NCBI RefSeq assembly: GCF_001486165.1
Contig: NZ_LN908976.1
Location: 434,071-498,070 of the forward strand
Direction of reading: 5' to 3'
Source: Bittarella massiliensis (ex Durand et al. 2017)
Lineage (GTDB): Bacteria > Bacillota > Clostridia > Oscillospirales > Ruminococcaceae
DNA length: 64,000 nucleotides
The position numbers and the translations under genes are program-made. Shown piece by piece: positions 1-9,050 of the stretch; positions within the stretch are counted from its first letter, which is position 1, and every line of letters starts with the position of its first letter. Under the pieces are notes generated by a model, which did no database searches, was not told where the DNA came from, and was given only the letters and a program-made list of their open reading frames with translations.

Positions 1-319
1 CGCCGATGCCCACCATCACCGGCACCTGGCCGGCGTAGCCCTTCTGGGAGGCGGAGATCACAAAGCCCGCGTCGCCGGCGCTGTACACCTCGGTGACGCC
101 CAGGGCCTCCATCTCGGGGGTGAGTTCGATCTTCTCAAAGTCGGCCGCGTCGGGCAGCACTTCCCGGCGGCCGGCGTTGGCCACCGCGTCCAGGTTGTCC
201 TGGATCTTCTTTTCCGTCAGCATGTTGACCCCTCCCAGGGCCAGGGAGACCACCAGGCAGATGATGGTCAGGGAGAGGATCGGCCAGACGATCTCTCGAA
301 AGGTGTTTTTCTTCTCCAT
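1..319 (-). CDS. rnfG: RnfG, electron transport complex FMN-binding subunit (partial, 3' end off window)
   Basis: The visible 106 residues are the N-terminus of RnfG, the flavin subunit of the Rnf complex, which couples ferredoxin:NAD+ electron flow to Na+/H+ export at the cytoplasmic membrane. The ATG at 319-317 lies two bases after the rnfD stop, so the genes are tightly coupled. One membrane helix (about residues 10-30) follows a short charged start. The outside part reaches a GYAG motif (94-97), like the conserved Gly/Tyr segment before the flavin site in RnfG/NqrC proteins. The Thr that carries covalent FMN would lie beyond the window edge and cannot be checked. The order C-D-G predicts rnfE, rnfA and rnfB further left. 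Confidence 0.93.
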   Translation of the reverse strand, partial: MEKKNTFREIVWPILSLTIICLVVSLALGGVNMLTEKKIQDNLDAVANAGRREVLPDAADFEKIELTPEMEALGVTEVYSAGDAGFVISASQKGYAGQVPVMVGIG

Positions 320-321
320 TC

Positions 322-1287
322 CTACTTGCCACCTCCAAACACTCTGTGCCGGGTCAGCCGGTCGATCTGGGGGGAGAGGATGTTCATCAAGATGATGGAG
401 TAGCTGACCCCCTCGGCGCTGGAGCCGAATAGGCGAATGAGCACGGTGATCAGCCCGCAGCCGATGCCGAAGATCAGCTTGCCCCCGTTGGTCATGGGGC
501 TGGTGGAGTAGTCGGTGGCCATGAAGATGGCCCCCAGCATCACCCCGCCGGAGAGGATCTGCTGCAGGGGGTTGGCCCCGGCCACAGCGGTGAGGGCAAA
601 GACGGTGCCGATGAAGCTCAGGGGGATGATGGGGTTAATGACCCGGCGGACCACCAGGTAGACCCCGCCCAGGATCAGCGCCAGGGCGCAGGTCTCGCCC
701 AGCACGCCGGGCTGGTTGCCCAAAAAGAGGTCCAGGTTGCTGGGCAGCTTCTCCCAGGTGCCGTTGGCAAACATGTTCTTGATGGCCACCAGGGGGGTGG
801 CGCTGGCCATGGTCTGCACCCCGGCCTTAAAGTAAAAGGCGTTGGGGTAGGCGGTCATGGCCGAGGTGAAGGAGAGGGCCAGGACGATCCGCCCGCCGAT
901 GGCCGGGTTGACGAAGTTCTGCCCCAGGCCGCCAAAGAGCTGCTTGACCACGACGATGGCCACGAAGCAGCCGATGACCGCCATCCAGATGGGGAGGGTG
1001 GCCGGCAGGTTGAAGGCCAGCAGGATGCCGGTGATGACGGCGGTGAAGTCCCCCACCGTCTGCTGTTTTTTCATCAGCAGGTTCCAGAGATACTCAAAGC
1101 CCACGCAGGAGACGATGCAGACCGCGATCAGGATCAGCGCCTTGGTGCCGAAGAGGACGCCGGAGGCGACGATTGCCGGGATCAGGGCGATGACCACGTC
1201 CCGCATCACCGAGGAGGTGGTGCGCTTGTCCCGCAGGTGGGGCGATGAGGAAACGATGAGTTTGTTTTCGGTTGTTTGGGTGTTCAA
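322..1287 (-). CDS. rnfD: RnfD, electron transport complex membrane subunit
   Basis: A 321-residue multispanning membrane protein of the NqrB/RnfD family. It carries FMN and takes part in transmembrane electron transfer in the Rnf complex. Several hydrophobic helices are evident from about residue 30 to the end. The motif SATPL (162-166) holds the Thr to which FMN is covalently attached in this family, so the subunit looks functional. A conserved NPAIGGR-type segment (127-133) is also present. Length matches the family (about 320-350). It lies between rnfC (18-base gap) and rnfG (2-base gap) in a single transcription unit. Confidence 0.96.
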   Translation of the reverse strand: MNTQTTENKLIVSSSPHLRDKRTTSSVMRDVVIALIPAIVASGVLFGTKALILIAVCIVSCVGFEYLWNLLMKKQQTVGDFTAVITGILLAFNLPATLPIWMAVIGCFVAIVVVKQLFGGLGQNFVNPAIGGRIVLALSFTSAMTAYPNAFYFKAGVQTMASATPLVAIKNMFANGTWEKLPSNLDLFLGNQPGVLGETCALALILGGVYLVVRRVINPIIPLSFIGTVFALTAVAGANPLQQILSGGVMLGAIFMATDYSTSPMTNGGKLIFGIGCGLITVLIRLFGSSAEGVSYSIILMNILSPQIDRLTRHRVFGGGK

Positions 1288-1305
1288 GTTGTCTCCTCCC
1301 CCTCT

Positions 1306-2640
1306 CTATTTCTTCTTGTCGGCGCGGTAGTCGCGCAGGTTGGCCTTGGCCTCCCGCATGGCCTGGGTCACCGGCCGCTTGGAGGGGCAGACAAAGGAGC
1401 AGCAGCCGCACTCCATGCAGGCGTCCACCTGCAGCCGGGCCACCTCTTCCAGGTCGTTTACCTTGTTGGCCTCGTAGATCTGCGGGGGCATCAGCCCCAT
1501 GGGGCAGGCGTCGGCGCAGCGGCCGCACTTCATGCAGGCCAGCACCGCCTGGCTCTTGACATACTTGTCCCCCAAAAAGAGGAGGCCGTTGGTGTTTTTG
1601 GCCACGTTGTAGGCGTCGGTGTAGACGCACATCCCCATCATCGGGCCGCCCAGCAAGATCTTCTTGGGCTCCTCGACATAGCCGCCGCAGAAGGCCGCCA
1701 CGTCGGCGATGGAGGCGCCCACCGGCGCCAGCACGTTTTTGGGGGTCTTGATGCAGTCGCCGTCCACGGTGATCCGCTTCTCCACCAGGGGCATGCCGGT
1801 CTTTAAATAGCGGGCGATAAAGGCCACGGTGGAGATGTTGAGCACCACCACCCCCACGTCGGCCGGCAGCTTGCCCTTGGGGATGACCCGGCCGGTGAGC
1901 TCGTTGACGATCACCTTCTCCGCCCCCTGGGGGTAGCGGGTGACCAGGGTGCGCACCTGGATGCGCTCGTCCCCCTCGGCCTTCTGGGTCAGGGCGGCGA
2001 TGGCCTCGGGCTTGTTGCTCTCGATGCCGATGAGGGCGGTGCGGATGCCCAGGTACTTCTGCACCAGCCGCACCCCCTCCAGCACGTCGTCGCCGTGCTC
2101 CAGGCACTCGCGGTAGTCGGCGGTGAGGAAGGGCTCGCACTCGGCCCCGTTGACAATCAGGGTGTCGATGGCCTCGGGGTTCGGGGGAGCGAGTTTGACA
2201 TAGGTGGGGAAGCCCGCACCCCCCAGGCCGATGAGACCCGACTCCCGCACGGCGGCCAAAAAGCTCTCCCGGTCGCGCACCTCCGGGGGGGCGATGGCGG
2301 GGTCCGGGGTCTGGGCCCCGTCGGCCTGAATGACCACCGCCTTGGCGCGGATAGAGTTGGGCAGGATGAACTCCTCAATGGCGCTCACCTTGCCCGAGAC
2401 GCTGGCGTGGACGACGGAGGCAAGTCCCCCTTCTGTCCGCCCGATGACGGTGCCCACAAACACCTCCTGCCCCGGCTTGACCGCGGGCTCACAGGGTTTG
2501 CCCACGTGCTGCGCCAGGTGGATGCGGACGGTTTTGGGGACCGGCATTGCCTCGGTGGCGCACCCGCTGGTGTTCTTGAAGTGCCCCGGCAAAACGCCGC
2601 CCCTGGTTTTTTTGAACGCGTTCTTACCAAACGAAAACAC
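1306..2640 (-). CDS. rnfC: RnfC, electron transport complex NADH-side subunit
   Basis: RnfC is the peripheral cytoplasmic subunit that binds NADH/FMN and passes electrons through two 4Fe-4S clusters. The glycine-rich motif GLGGAGFPT (138-146) and NGAECEP (164-170) match the NuoF/RnfC nucleotide and flavin site. Two ferredoxin-type clusters, CMKCGRCADACP (from 369) and CMECGCCSFVCP (from 408), sit at the C-terminus. I chose the GTG at 2640 (444 residues) over longer frames because GGGAGGG lies 8 bases upstream and the mature protein then begins at the usual FxFGK-type segment. It is first in the rnfCDG operon and is preceded by a good promoter at 2772-2800. Confidence 0.95.
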   Translation of the reverse strand: MFSFGKNAFKKTRGGVLPGHFKNTSGCATEAMPVPKTVRIHLAQHVGKPCEPAVKPGQEVFVGTVIGRTEGGLASVVHASVSGKVSAIEEFILPNSIRAKAVVIQADGAQTPDPAIAPPEVRDRESFLAAVRESGLIGLGGAGFPTYVKLAPPNPEAIDTLIVNGAECEPFLTADYRECLEHGDDVLEGVRLVQKYLGIRTALIGIESNKPEAIAALTQKAEGDERIQVRTLVTRYPQGAEKVIVNELTGRVIPKGKLPADVGVVVLNISTVAFIARYLKTGMPLVEKRITVDGDCIKTPKNVLAPVGASIADVAAFCGGYVEEPKKILLGGPMMGMCVYTDAYNVAKNTNGLLFLGDKYVKSQAVLACMKCGRCADACPMGLMPPQIYEANKVNDLEEVARLQVDACMECGCCSFVCPSKRPVTQAMREAKANLRDYRADKKK

Positions 2641-2771
2641 AGATTGTACCCTCCCGTACTGACCGCGTCGGCGCGCGCAGACCCCGGCGGCAAAAACGCC
2701 GGACAGGCTGCGCGCAAAAAGGGGGCAAAGCCCCATTCCCCGCCGGTTTCACGGTTTATTTACAATTGGAT

Positions 2772-2800
2772 ATTATAGCATTTCCCCGCGCCGCTGTACA
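2772..2800 (-). promoter_or_regulatory. Promoter of the rnf operon
   Basis: A TATAAT -10 box (2777-2772) has an upstream TG one base away (extended -10) and a TGTACA -35 box 17 bp upstream (2800-2795). It would give a leader of about 125 nt before the rnfC GTG. The rest of the 2641-3031 gap holds no convincing gene. Confidence 0.6.
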
Positions 2801-2977
2801 CCAATTTGCTGTCGAATTGGGAAAACCACGAAAAGTGCAAAGGGTTTCTGTGCAATTTGTGGCAGGTGCACAGAACTCTTGTTAAAAGTTTGTCGGAGTG
2901 TATAAATTTTCCCTATCGATAAAAAACGGATGGATACTCGCTCCGCCCGGGCAAGCATCCCTTCTGAACAGAGAACA

Positions 2978-3003
2978 GCGCCCCCACCGGCCGGCGGGGG
3001 CGC
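2978..3003 (-). terminator. Hairpin downstream of the M20 amidohydrolase
   Basis: A perfect 8-bp G/C stem (2978-2985 with 2996-3003) and a 10-nt loop lie just after the stop of the gene at 3032. Only a weak T-rich tract follows on the minus strand, so terminator function is inferred from position. Confidence 0.45.
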
Positions 3004-3031
3004 AAAAACTCTGCTCTGTGGGACAGTCGGT

Positions 3032-4495
3032 TTAGAGGCCCGCCTCTTTTGCCCGCTGGGCCACCCCTTCGGGGATGGGGGGCAGCACGTCGTCGGGGGC
3101 GGGGCAGTTGTAGCCGCCGCCGGTCTCGGCCACCAGCTCTTCTCTGGCCTTGGCCGTCACCTCGGGGCAGTCGATGACCTTGGCCGCCGTCAGGGCCAGC
3201 ACCTCGCCGGCCTTTAGGTACCCCTTCTCGCCGATGGAGGAGCCGGTCTGCCCGGTGACCTGCCAGGTGTGGGGGGTGGTGCCGATGCAGAAGCCCGCGA
3301 TCATGGCCTGGGCGGTGGGGGTCACGTAGCTCACGTCCCCCACGTCGGTGGAACCGGCGACAGGGGTGGCGTTGAGGTCCAGGGGGTCGACGGTGTCATT
3401 GAGCGGGGCGGCCACGATCTCCTTGGCCCGCTCCTCGCCGTAGCGCTTGACCAGGCCACTGACCACCTGCTGGCGGCTCCCCTCGTCAAAGGAGGCAAAG
3501 AACTTGGCTGCCAGCTCCCTGTCTGCCCCGTCGAATGCAGGGGCGCCCAGCTCCGCCAGGGAGTCGTAGAGGAGCTTGGTCATGGTGGGGTTGGGGATGT
3601 AATCGCTCATCCCCGACTGGATCTCGCAGACGCACTCGGTGCCGCAGATGAGGGCGGCGCCCTTGGCGATGTCCTTCACCCGCGCCAGGATCTCCTGGAC
3701 CTGGGCGCTCTTGGGGGCGCGCAGGAAGTAGTGGACGCAGGCGTGGTCCTGCACCACGTTGGGGGAGGTGCCGCCCACGTCCAGGTAGGCGTAGTGCATC
3801 CGCGCCTCGGGGATGACGTGCTCGCGCAGGTAGTTGACCCCCACGTTCATGATCTCGCAGCTGTCCAGGGCGCTTCTCCCCGCGTGGGGGGCGGCCGCCG
3901 CGTGGGCGGTGCGGCCGAAGAACTTGAACTTTACGCTGACGTTGGCCAGGGAGCTGAAGGTCCAGGCGGCGTTGTTGTCAAAGGGGTGCCAGGTGAGGGC
4001 GCAGTCCAGATCGTCGTACAGGCCGGCGCGGGCCATAAAGGTCTTGCCCCAGCCGTTTTCCTCGGCCGGGCAGCCGTAGAGGCGGACGGTGCCGCTCTTC
4101 CCGGTCGCGTCCAGGTAGTCCTTGATCGCCACGGCCGCCGCCGCGGAACCGGTGCCCAGGGCGCTGTGGCCGCAGCCGTGGCCGCCCTCCTGCCCGGGGA
4201 TGGGGTCTTTGGTGGGGCAGCCGGGCTGCTGGCTGAGCTGGGAGAGGGCGTCGTACTCGGCCAGGATGCCGATGACCGGCTTTCCGCTGCCGTAGCTGGC
4301 CACAAAGGCGGTGGGGATGCCGGCCACCCCGGTCTCCACCGCAAAGCCTTCGGCCGCCATAAAGTCCCGCAGGGCCAGGGCGGACTGGACCTCTTCGTAG
4401 CCCAGCTCGGCGCTCTCCCAAATCCTTTTGTGCAGTTCCCGCAGGGCAGACGCCCGCTTGGCCACCGCCTCTTTGACAATGTTCTTCGCTTCCAT
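3032..4495 (-). CDS. M20-family amidohydrolase, AbgB-like (aminobenzoyl-glutamate hydrolase type)
   Basis: A 487-residue cytoplasmic metallo-amidohydrolase of the M20/AbgB group, whose members cleave N-acyl amino acids or p-aminobenzoyl-glutamate. No signal peptide is visible. Family motifs are present: EYDALS (80-85), GGHGCGH with metal-binding His 106 and His 110, and PAEENGWGK (143-151) with the catalytic Glu pair. Length agrees with E. coli AbgB (about 480). The ATG at 4495 was chosen because AGGAGG lies 9-10 bases upstream; the longer frame has no ribosome site. It is a single-gene unit. The exact substrate cannot be read from sequence: aminobenzoyl-glutamate, aminoacyl or indoleacetyl-amino-acid substrates are all possible. 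Confidence 0.85.
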   Translation of the reverse strand: MEAKNIVKEAVAKRASALRELHKRIWESAELGYEEVQSALALRDFMAAEGFAVETGVAGIPTAFVASYGSGKPVIGILAEYDALSQLSQQPGCPTKDPIPGQEGGHGCGHSALGTGSAAAAVAIKDYLDATGKSGTVRLYGCPAEENGWGKTFMARAGLYDDLDCALTWHPFDNNAAWTFSSLANVSVKFKFFGRTAHAAAAPHAGRSALDSCEIMNVGVNYLREHVIPEARMHYAYLDVGGTSPNVVQDHACVHYFLRAPKSAQVQEILARVKDIAKGAALICGTECVCEIQSGMSDYIPNPTMTKLLYDSLAELGAPAFDGADRELAAKFFASFDEGSRQQVVSGLVKRYGEERAKEIVAAPLNDTVDPLDLNATPVAGSTDVGDVSYVTPTAQAMIAGFCIGTTPHTWQVTGQTGSSIGEKGYLKAGEVLALTAAKVIDCPEVTAKAREELVAETGGGYNCPAPDDVLPPIPEGVAQRAKEAGL

Positions 4496-4556
4496 TCTCG
4501 CAAACCTCCTCGCGCATTCGGCCCCGTCGGGCGGGGCAGATGGATCTCTTTCCCCC

Positions 4557-4565
4557 ATTGTATCA
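4557..4565 (-). promoter_or_regulatory. Extended -10 promoter of the M20 gene
   Basis: TGATACAAT on the minus strand gives a TACAAT -10 with an upstream TG motif, about 60 bases before the ATG at 4495. No good -35 is present, as is usual for extended -10 promoters. Confidence 0.4.
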
Positions 4566-4753
4566 CCCCCGGGGCGCCGGGAGGAAGGGACGGCGGCCCC
4601 TTTCTTCCAACTTTGGACGGATGACCAGGAACCGCGCTATTTTTTGGCGCTTTTCACAAGGCATACCCCCCCAAAGGCAAAGGGAACCGACGCCCCCGCC
4701 CACTGGCGGGGATCGCCGGCCCCCTTTAAAAGGTGTGCCCGGTCTTGCGAGAA

Positions 4754-6976
4754 CTAGCGGCGCTTTTTGCGCAGCAGGAAGGCGGTGATGGCCGCCCCGG
4801 AGAGGGCGACGGCCACGGCCGCCGGGCGGAAGGCGTCGCCGGTGTTGACGCTGGGATCGCCGGCGGGCTTCTCCTCCTCGCCCTGGTTGTTCTGTTCGCC
4901 CTGGCTGCCCTCCTCGCCAGAGGGTTCGTCCTTGTCGGCGGGGATGGCGCTCTCGCTCTCCACCACGGCCGAGAGGATGCCCGCGTAGTTGTCCAGGTAG
5001 AAGAGGGTCTCCTCCACTGCGCCCTCCTTAAAGATGGTCACCTCGTGGGGGCCGTTGGAGAGGGTGAGGGCGAACTGGCCCTTGTCGTTGGTCTTGTAGG
5101 CCTTGGCCTCGCCGCCGTCGATGCGCACCTGGAAGGTGGCGCCGGCCGCCCGCTCCCCCGCGCCGAGGGCGGTGATGGACACCTGGTAGCTCTCGGCGGT
5201 GTAGCCGCCGCCGATGGCCCGGATCCGGCCGCCGTTGACCGGCACCCGGATGCCGTCCTTATTTTCCGGCTGGGCGCTCAGGTGCTCCAGATAGCGCACG
5301 AAGATCCCCTTCTCCCCGTCGCCGCTGCCGATCTTGGTGTAGGCGTCGTCCTCGGTGAGGCCCCAGAAGCCGTCGCCGCCGCCCAGGTTGTAGGTGCCGC
5401 TGGTGACCACGATCGACTTCACGTCGTCGTTTCGGTCGAGGACGGTGCCGTCCTCCAGCTTGATTTCGGTGACCCGCTGACCCTCCTGGGTCTTGCGGCC
5501 GGCCTTGGTGCCGTCGGGCTTGGTGTACTCCTGGTAGGCGATGGCGGGCTTGGAGAGGTCATAGGTGTAGGTGAAGCCCGAGGGGATCAAAAAGTGGCCG
5601 TGGCCGCCGCTGATCTGCCCGGTGGCGGCATCCTGCGAGGTGACGCTGCTGACCCCGACCTCCACCATGTCGTAGAGGGTCTTGGGGCTGATGGCCACAT
5701 AGATGACCGGCGAGTCGCTCCAGGGGAGGATCTGGTAGACGTTCTCCATGGTGATCTCCCCGGCGGGGATGGTGGCCCGCACGTTGCCGCTGCAGATATA
5801 GCCGATATAGTTGTAGTCCTTGTAGGCGGCGTTGGCCGAGAGGGCCTCCTTCGCCTCCCACCGGCGGCTGTCGGCCACCAGGTCGTAGAGGTTTGCCTCG
5901 GTGGTGCCGGAGACGCTGTACTCGGTGTCCACCACATTGCCCTGCTCGTCCAGGGTGCGGGCCTGGATCTTGCTGGCGTAGAGGGTGGACTGGGTGTTGC
6001 CCACCTTCTGGGTCTTGCTGGCCTCCTGCATGGCCTTGACCTTGTCGATGGCCGCCTGGCAGGTGGGGTCGGGCTGGATCCCCTCGGCCTCAACGGTGGC
6101 CTTGTTGATCCGCCCGGTGCTCACGCCGGTGAGGTCGTGGCCGTTAAAGGTCAACGTCAGCTTGCCCAGGTTGGCCAGGGTGCTGCCGGAGGAGACGATG
6201 AGGGTGTCGCCGACCTTCTCCGATTTTCCCTCCAGCATGTCCTGGTGGGTGTGACCGTCAATGATGACGTCGATCTTGCCGGCCCCCGCCTCGGCGATGG
6301 CCTTGGAGGAGTATTTCTCCTCGGTGGACCAGCCGCAGTGGGCCAGACAGACGATGGCGTCGATGTCCGTCTCCTTGGTGTCGATGAGGTTTAGGATGCG
6401 GGTGGTCTCGGCCTTGACGTCCAGGAAGTCCAGCCCCTTGAGCTTGTCGGGAGAGGCCAGACTGGAGGTCTCGGGGGAGATCATCCCGAAGATGGCGATC
6501 TTGTGGCCCCCCACCGGCTCGACGATGTAGTCGCGCACCAGCTCATTTTTGAGCTCCTGGTTGGAGCCGTTGCCAAACTGCAGGTTGCCCGCCAGAACGG
6601 GGAAGTTGGCGGTCTTGACATTTTCCAGCAGGGTCTCCTGGGGGTAGTCAAACTCGTGGTTGCCCAGCACCATGGCGTCGTACCCGGCGGCGTTCATCAG
6701 CTCAAAGACGCTCTTGCCCTTGGTGAGCATGGAGAAGGGTTGCCCTTGGGTGGCGTCGCCCGCGTCCAGCAGCAGGCTGTTGGGGGTGCTCTTTTTGATG
6801 GTCGTGACGTGGGCCAGGTTGAAGGCGTCGCTGATCATCGAGGCGTGCATGTCGTTGGTGTGGTAGATGGTGACGGTGTCCGGCTCCGCCGCGAGGGCAG
6901 GCGCCCCCACCGCCATGGTCAGCACCAGCGCCCCCGACAGGAGCGAGGCCAGTGCCCGTTTGAGCGTTCGGTTCAT
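4754..6976 (-). CDS. Surface-anchored 5'-nucleotidase (UshA-like metallophosphoesterase)
   Basis: A 740-residue secreted 5'-nucleotidase, predicted to dephosphorylate nucleotides outside the cell. Residues 1-30 form a signal peptide ending in an ALA-type cleavage site. The N-terminal metallophosphoesterase domain shows NDMHA (41-45), DAGD (71-74), GNHEFD (105-110) and DGHTH, which supply the dinuclear metal ligands. A 5'-nucleotidase C-terminal domain (SGNVRATIPAG region) follows. An acidic Glu/Gly/Gln-rich linker then leads to a VNTGD motif, a hydrophobic helix and the basic tail RKKRR, which looks like a sortase or membrane anchor. The ATG at 6976 has GGGGAGGAAGAA immediately upstream. Nucleosides released outside would suit the nucleoside-hydrolase array at 27-32 kb, but that link is inference. 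Confidence 0.92.
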   Translation of the reverse strand: MNRTLKRALASLLSGALVLTMAVGAPALAAEPDTVTIYHTNDMHASMISDAFNLAHVTTIKKSTPNSLLLDAGDATQGQPFSMLTKGKSVFELMNAAGYDAMVLGNHEFDYPQETLLENVKTANFPVLAGNLQFGNGSNQELKNELVRDYIVEPVGGHKIAIFGMISPETSSLASPDKLKGLDFLDVKAETTRILNLIDTKETDIDAIVCLAHCGWSTEEKYSSKAIAEAGAGKIDVIIDGHTHQDMLEGKSEKVGDTLIVSSGSTLANLGKLTLTFNGHDLTGVSTGRINKATVEAEGIQPDPTCQAAIDKVKAMQEASKTQKVGNTQSTLYASKIQARTLDEQGNVVDTEYSVSGTTEANLYDLVADSRRWEAKEALSANAAYKDYNYIGYICSGNVRATIPAGEITMENVYQILPWSDSPVIYVAISPKTLYDMVEVGVSSVTSQDAATGQISGGHGHFLIPSGFTYTYDLSKPAIAYQEYTKPDGTKAGRKTQEGQRVTEIKLEDGTVLDRNDDVKSIVVTSGTYNLGGGDGFWGLTEDDAYTKIGSGDGEKGIFVRYLEHLSAQPENKDGIRVPVNGGRIRAIGGGYTAESYQVSITALGAGERAAGATFQVRIDGGEAKAYKTNDKGQFALTLSNGPHEVTIFKEGAVEETLFYLDNYAGILSAVVESESAIPADKDEPSGEEGSQGEQNNQGEEEKPAGDPSVNTGDAFRPAAVAVALSGAAITAFLLRKKRR

Positions 6977-7056
6977 TTCTTCCTCCCCTTTTCGCTGCAA
7001 GCAGCGATGATAAATTATAGATTTTCTTTCGGCAGATGATTTTGTAATTTGCGCAC

Positions 7057-7097
7057 AAAAAAGCTGGTCTGCCATTGGCAAACCAGCCCAGTTTTTT
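7057..7097 (-). terminator. Terminator-like hairpin in the 5' leader of the 5'-nucleotidase gene
   Basis: An 11-bp stem (7063-7073 with 7077-7087) with one mismatch is followed on the minus strand by six T residues. A/T tracts on both sides make it symmetrical. It lies about 80-120 bases upstream of the 5'-nucleotidase ATG and in its direction, so it could be an attenuator. The surrounding 6977-7321 is AT-rich with several TATAAT-like boxes and no gene. Confidence 0.45.
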
Positions 7098-7321
7098 CAA
7101 AAAAATAGGATATTTCGTTGCTGAAAGAAAAATTATACGTATTTTATCACAAAAGGGATGGAAGAAGTGTTCTTTTGTTGCAGTCGAAATGACAATCTTT
7201 CCCTCGCAAAATTATTCACCCTGTATAATTTTCGCCTGTTTGTAGACGTATTTTCTCGCATATTTGGCAAAATGGACAGAACATTTCCCTTTTGGCCTTC
7301 CAAAACCATCTCCCTTTTTCG

Positions 7322-7364
7322 CAAAAAGAGGCGGCCCCTCTCCCAAAAGGGAGGGGCCGCCTCT
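7322..7364 (-). terminator. Intrinsic terminator of glyQS
   Basis: A perfect 14-bp stem (7327-7340 with 7351-7364) followed by TTTTTGCG on the minus strand, 28 bases after the glycyl-tRNA synthetase stop. Confidence 0.85.
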
Positions 7365-7392
7365 ATCCCTTCGCCCGGGGGGCGACGGCGAT

Positions 7393-8772
7393 CTAGAATT
7401 GGATCTTTTCCTCGATGTATCGCTCCAGCTGGTCGATGGCGATCCGCTCCTGGGCCATGGTGTCCCGGTCGCGGACAGTGACGCAGCCGTCCTGCTCGCT
7501 CTCAAAGTCGTAGGTGATGCAGAAGGGGGTGCCGATCTCGTCCTGGCGGCGGTAGCGCTTGCCGATGGAGCCGGCGTCGTCGTAGTCCACCATGAACTTT
7601 CCGGCCAACTGCTCGCGCACCTTGCCGGCCTGCTCGCCCAGCTTTTTGGACAGGGGCAGAACGGCCGCCTTGAAGGGGGCCAGGGCGGGGTGGAAGTGCA
7701 TGACCACCCGGCTGTCCTTCTCCCCCACCTGCTCCTCGTCGTAGGCCTCGCAGAGGAAGGCCAGGGCCACCCGGTCGGCGCCGAGGGAGGGCTCCACCAC
7801 GTAGGGGATGTAGCGCTCATTCGCCTCCTGGTCGAAGTAGCTCAAATCCTTGCCGCTGTGGTTTTGGTGCTGGGTCAGGTCGTAGTCGGTGCGGTCGGCG
7901 ATCCCCCACAGCTCGCCCCAGCCAAAGGGGAAGAGGTACTCGATGTCGGTGGTGGCCTTGGAGTAGAAGGACAGCTCCTCCTGCTCGTGGTCGCGCAGCC
8001 GCATGTTCTCCTCCCTCATCCCCAGGTTCAGCAGCCAGTTTTTGCAGTAGTCCTTCCAGTAGTAAAACCAGTCCAGATCGGTGCCGGGCTTGCAGAAGAA
8101 CTCGCACTCCATCTGCTCAAATTCCCGGATGCGGAAGATGAAGTTGCCGGGGGTGATCTCGTTGCGGAAGCTCTTGCCCACCTGGCAGACGCCGAAGGGC
8201 AGCTTTTTGCGGGTGGTCCTGGCGATGTTGGCGAAGTTGACAAAGATGCCCTGGGCGGTCTCGGGGCGGAGGTAGATCTCGTTTTTCGAGTCCTCGGTGA
8301 CCCCCTGGTAGGTCTTGTACATCAGGTTGAACTTGCGGATGTCGGTGAAGTTTTCCCCCCCGCAGTTGGGGCACTTGATGTGGTTGTCGGCGATGAACTG
8401 CAGCATCTTCTCCTCCGACCAGCCGTCGGCCGACTCGCCGGTGAAGTCCTCGATGAGCTTGTCCGCCCGGTGGCGGCTCTTGCAGTCCTTGCAGTCCATC
8501 AGGGGGTCAGAAAAGCCCCCCACGTGGCCGGAGGCGACCCAGGTCTCGGGGTTCATGAGGATGGCCGAGTCCAGCCCCACGTTGTAGGGGCTCTCCTGCA
8601 CGAACTTCTTCCACCAGGCCCGCTTCAGGTTGTTTTTGAACTCCACCCCCAGAGGGCCGTAGTCCCAGGCGTTGGCCAGGCCGCCGTAGATCTCCGACCC
8701 GGGGTAGACAAAGCCCCTGCTCTTGCAGAGAGAGACCACCTTGTCCATGCTCTTTTCACTGTTTTGCAGCAT
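7393..8772 (-). CDS. glyQS: Glycine--tRNA ligase (single-chain dimeric type)
   Basis: A 459-residue class II glycyl-tRNA synthetase of the homodimeric (GlyQS) type, which charges tRNA-Gly in the cytoplasm. The N-terminus has the [17 protein letters not shown] segment and the YGPLG motif. A zinc-binding insertion carries CKDC and CPNC pairs. The class II motif 2 region (RPETAQG and FRNEITP) is present, and the C-terminus has the anticodon-binding domain. Length fits the family. I chose the ATG at 8772, which has GGGAGG 7-8 bases upstream, rather than the in-frame ATG five codons earlier. The promoter at 8907-8935 gives a leader of about 125 nt, with a hairpin near its start. No T-box was found in that leader. 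Confidence 0.97.
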   Translation of the reverse strand: MLQNSEKSMDKVVSLCKSRGFVYPGSEIYGGLANAWDYGPLGVEFKNNLKRAWWKKFVQESPYNVGLDSAILMNPETWVASGHVGGFSDPLMDCKDCKSRHRADKLIEDFTGESADGWSEEKMLQFIADNHIKCPNCGGENFTDIRKFNLMYKTYQGVTEDSKNEIYLRPETAQGIFVNFANIARTTRKKLPFGVCQVGKSFRNEITPGNFIFRIREFEQMECEFFCKPGTDLDWFYYWKDYCKNWLLNLGMREENMRLRDHEQEELSFYSKATTDIEYLFPFGWGELWGIADRTDYDLTQHQNHSGKDLSYFDQEANERYIPYVVEPSLGADRVALAFLCEAYDEEQVGEKDSRVVMHFHPALAPFKAAVLPLSKKLGEQAGKVREQLAGKFMVDYDDAGSIGKRYRRQDEIGTPFCITYDFESEQDGCVTVRDRDTMAQERIAIDQLERYIEEKIQF

Positions 8773-8874
8773 TGCAAATCCTCCCATTTTCCAGCCCCTG
8801 GGGCCAGACTTCTTGTTTCGCCGGCCCTGCGGCCGCGGTCGGTCTCGCAGGCGGCGGTGCGCCCATCCGACAAA

Positions 8875-8894
8875 GCCCCCGGCGAAGCGGGGGC
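8875..8894. other. Hairpin at the start of the glyQS leader
   Basis: A perfect 7-bp G/C stem (8875-8881 with 8888-8894, 6-nt loop) lies just inside the predicted glyQS transcript start. Only three T residues follow on the minus strand, so termination would be weak. It may stabilise the 5' end or be a remnant terminator. Confidence 0.35.
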
Positions 8895-8906
8895 AGTACG
8901 CTTCCT

Positions 8907-8935
8907 ATTGTAAAGTCTGGCCGCGCAGAAGTCAA
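8907..8935 (-). promoter_or_regulatory. Promoter of glyQS
   Basis: TTGACT (8935-8930) and TACAAT (8912-8907) are separated by 17 bp on the minus strand, a near-consensus sigma-A promoter. Confidence 0.75.
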
Positions 8936-8985
8936 GGCGGAAAGCCCGCCGCCGAGGCCCTTTCGCCAAAGTTTGAAGGCCCCGA

Positions 8986-9014
8986 TTGCGCCGCCGCCGT
9001 TTCCGTGGTAGAGT
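8986..9014 (+). promoter_or_regulatory. Possible promoter of the C-type-lectin-like gene
   Basis: TTGCGC (8986-8991), a 17-bp spacer and TAGAGT (9009-9014) lie about 37 bases before the TTG start. The match to consensus is partial. Confidence 0.35.
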
Positions 9015-9050
9015 AGAGAAAAATCGCAGTGGAAAGGGCAGGCGATCCTC

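Noticed and set aside
2773-2958. 61-codon minus-strand frame upstream of rnfC
   Set aside because: It covers the rnf promoter, lacks a ribosome site and shows no motif.
4733-6394. 553-codon plus-strand open frame
   Set aside because: Shadow of the 5'-nucleotidase gene: Gly/Val/Leu/Ala-rich with no ribosome site.
8773-9050. T-box leader before glycyl-tRNA synthetase
   Set aside because: No T-box AGGGTGGNACCGCG-type element or specifier stem was found on the minus strand; only a short hairpin and a normal promoter.
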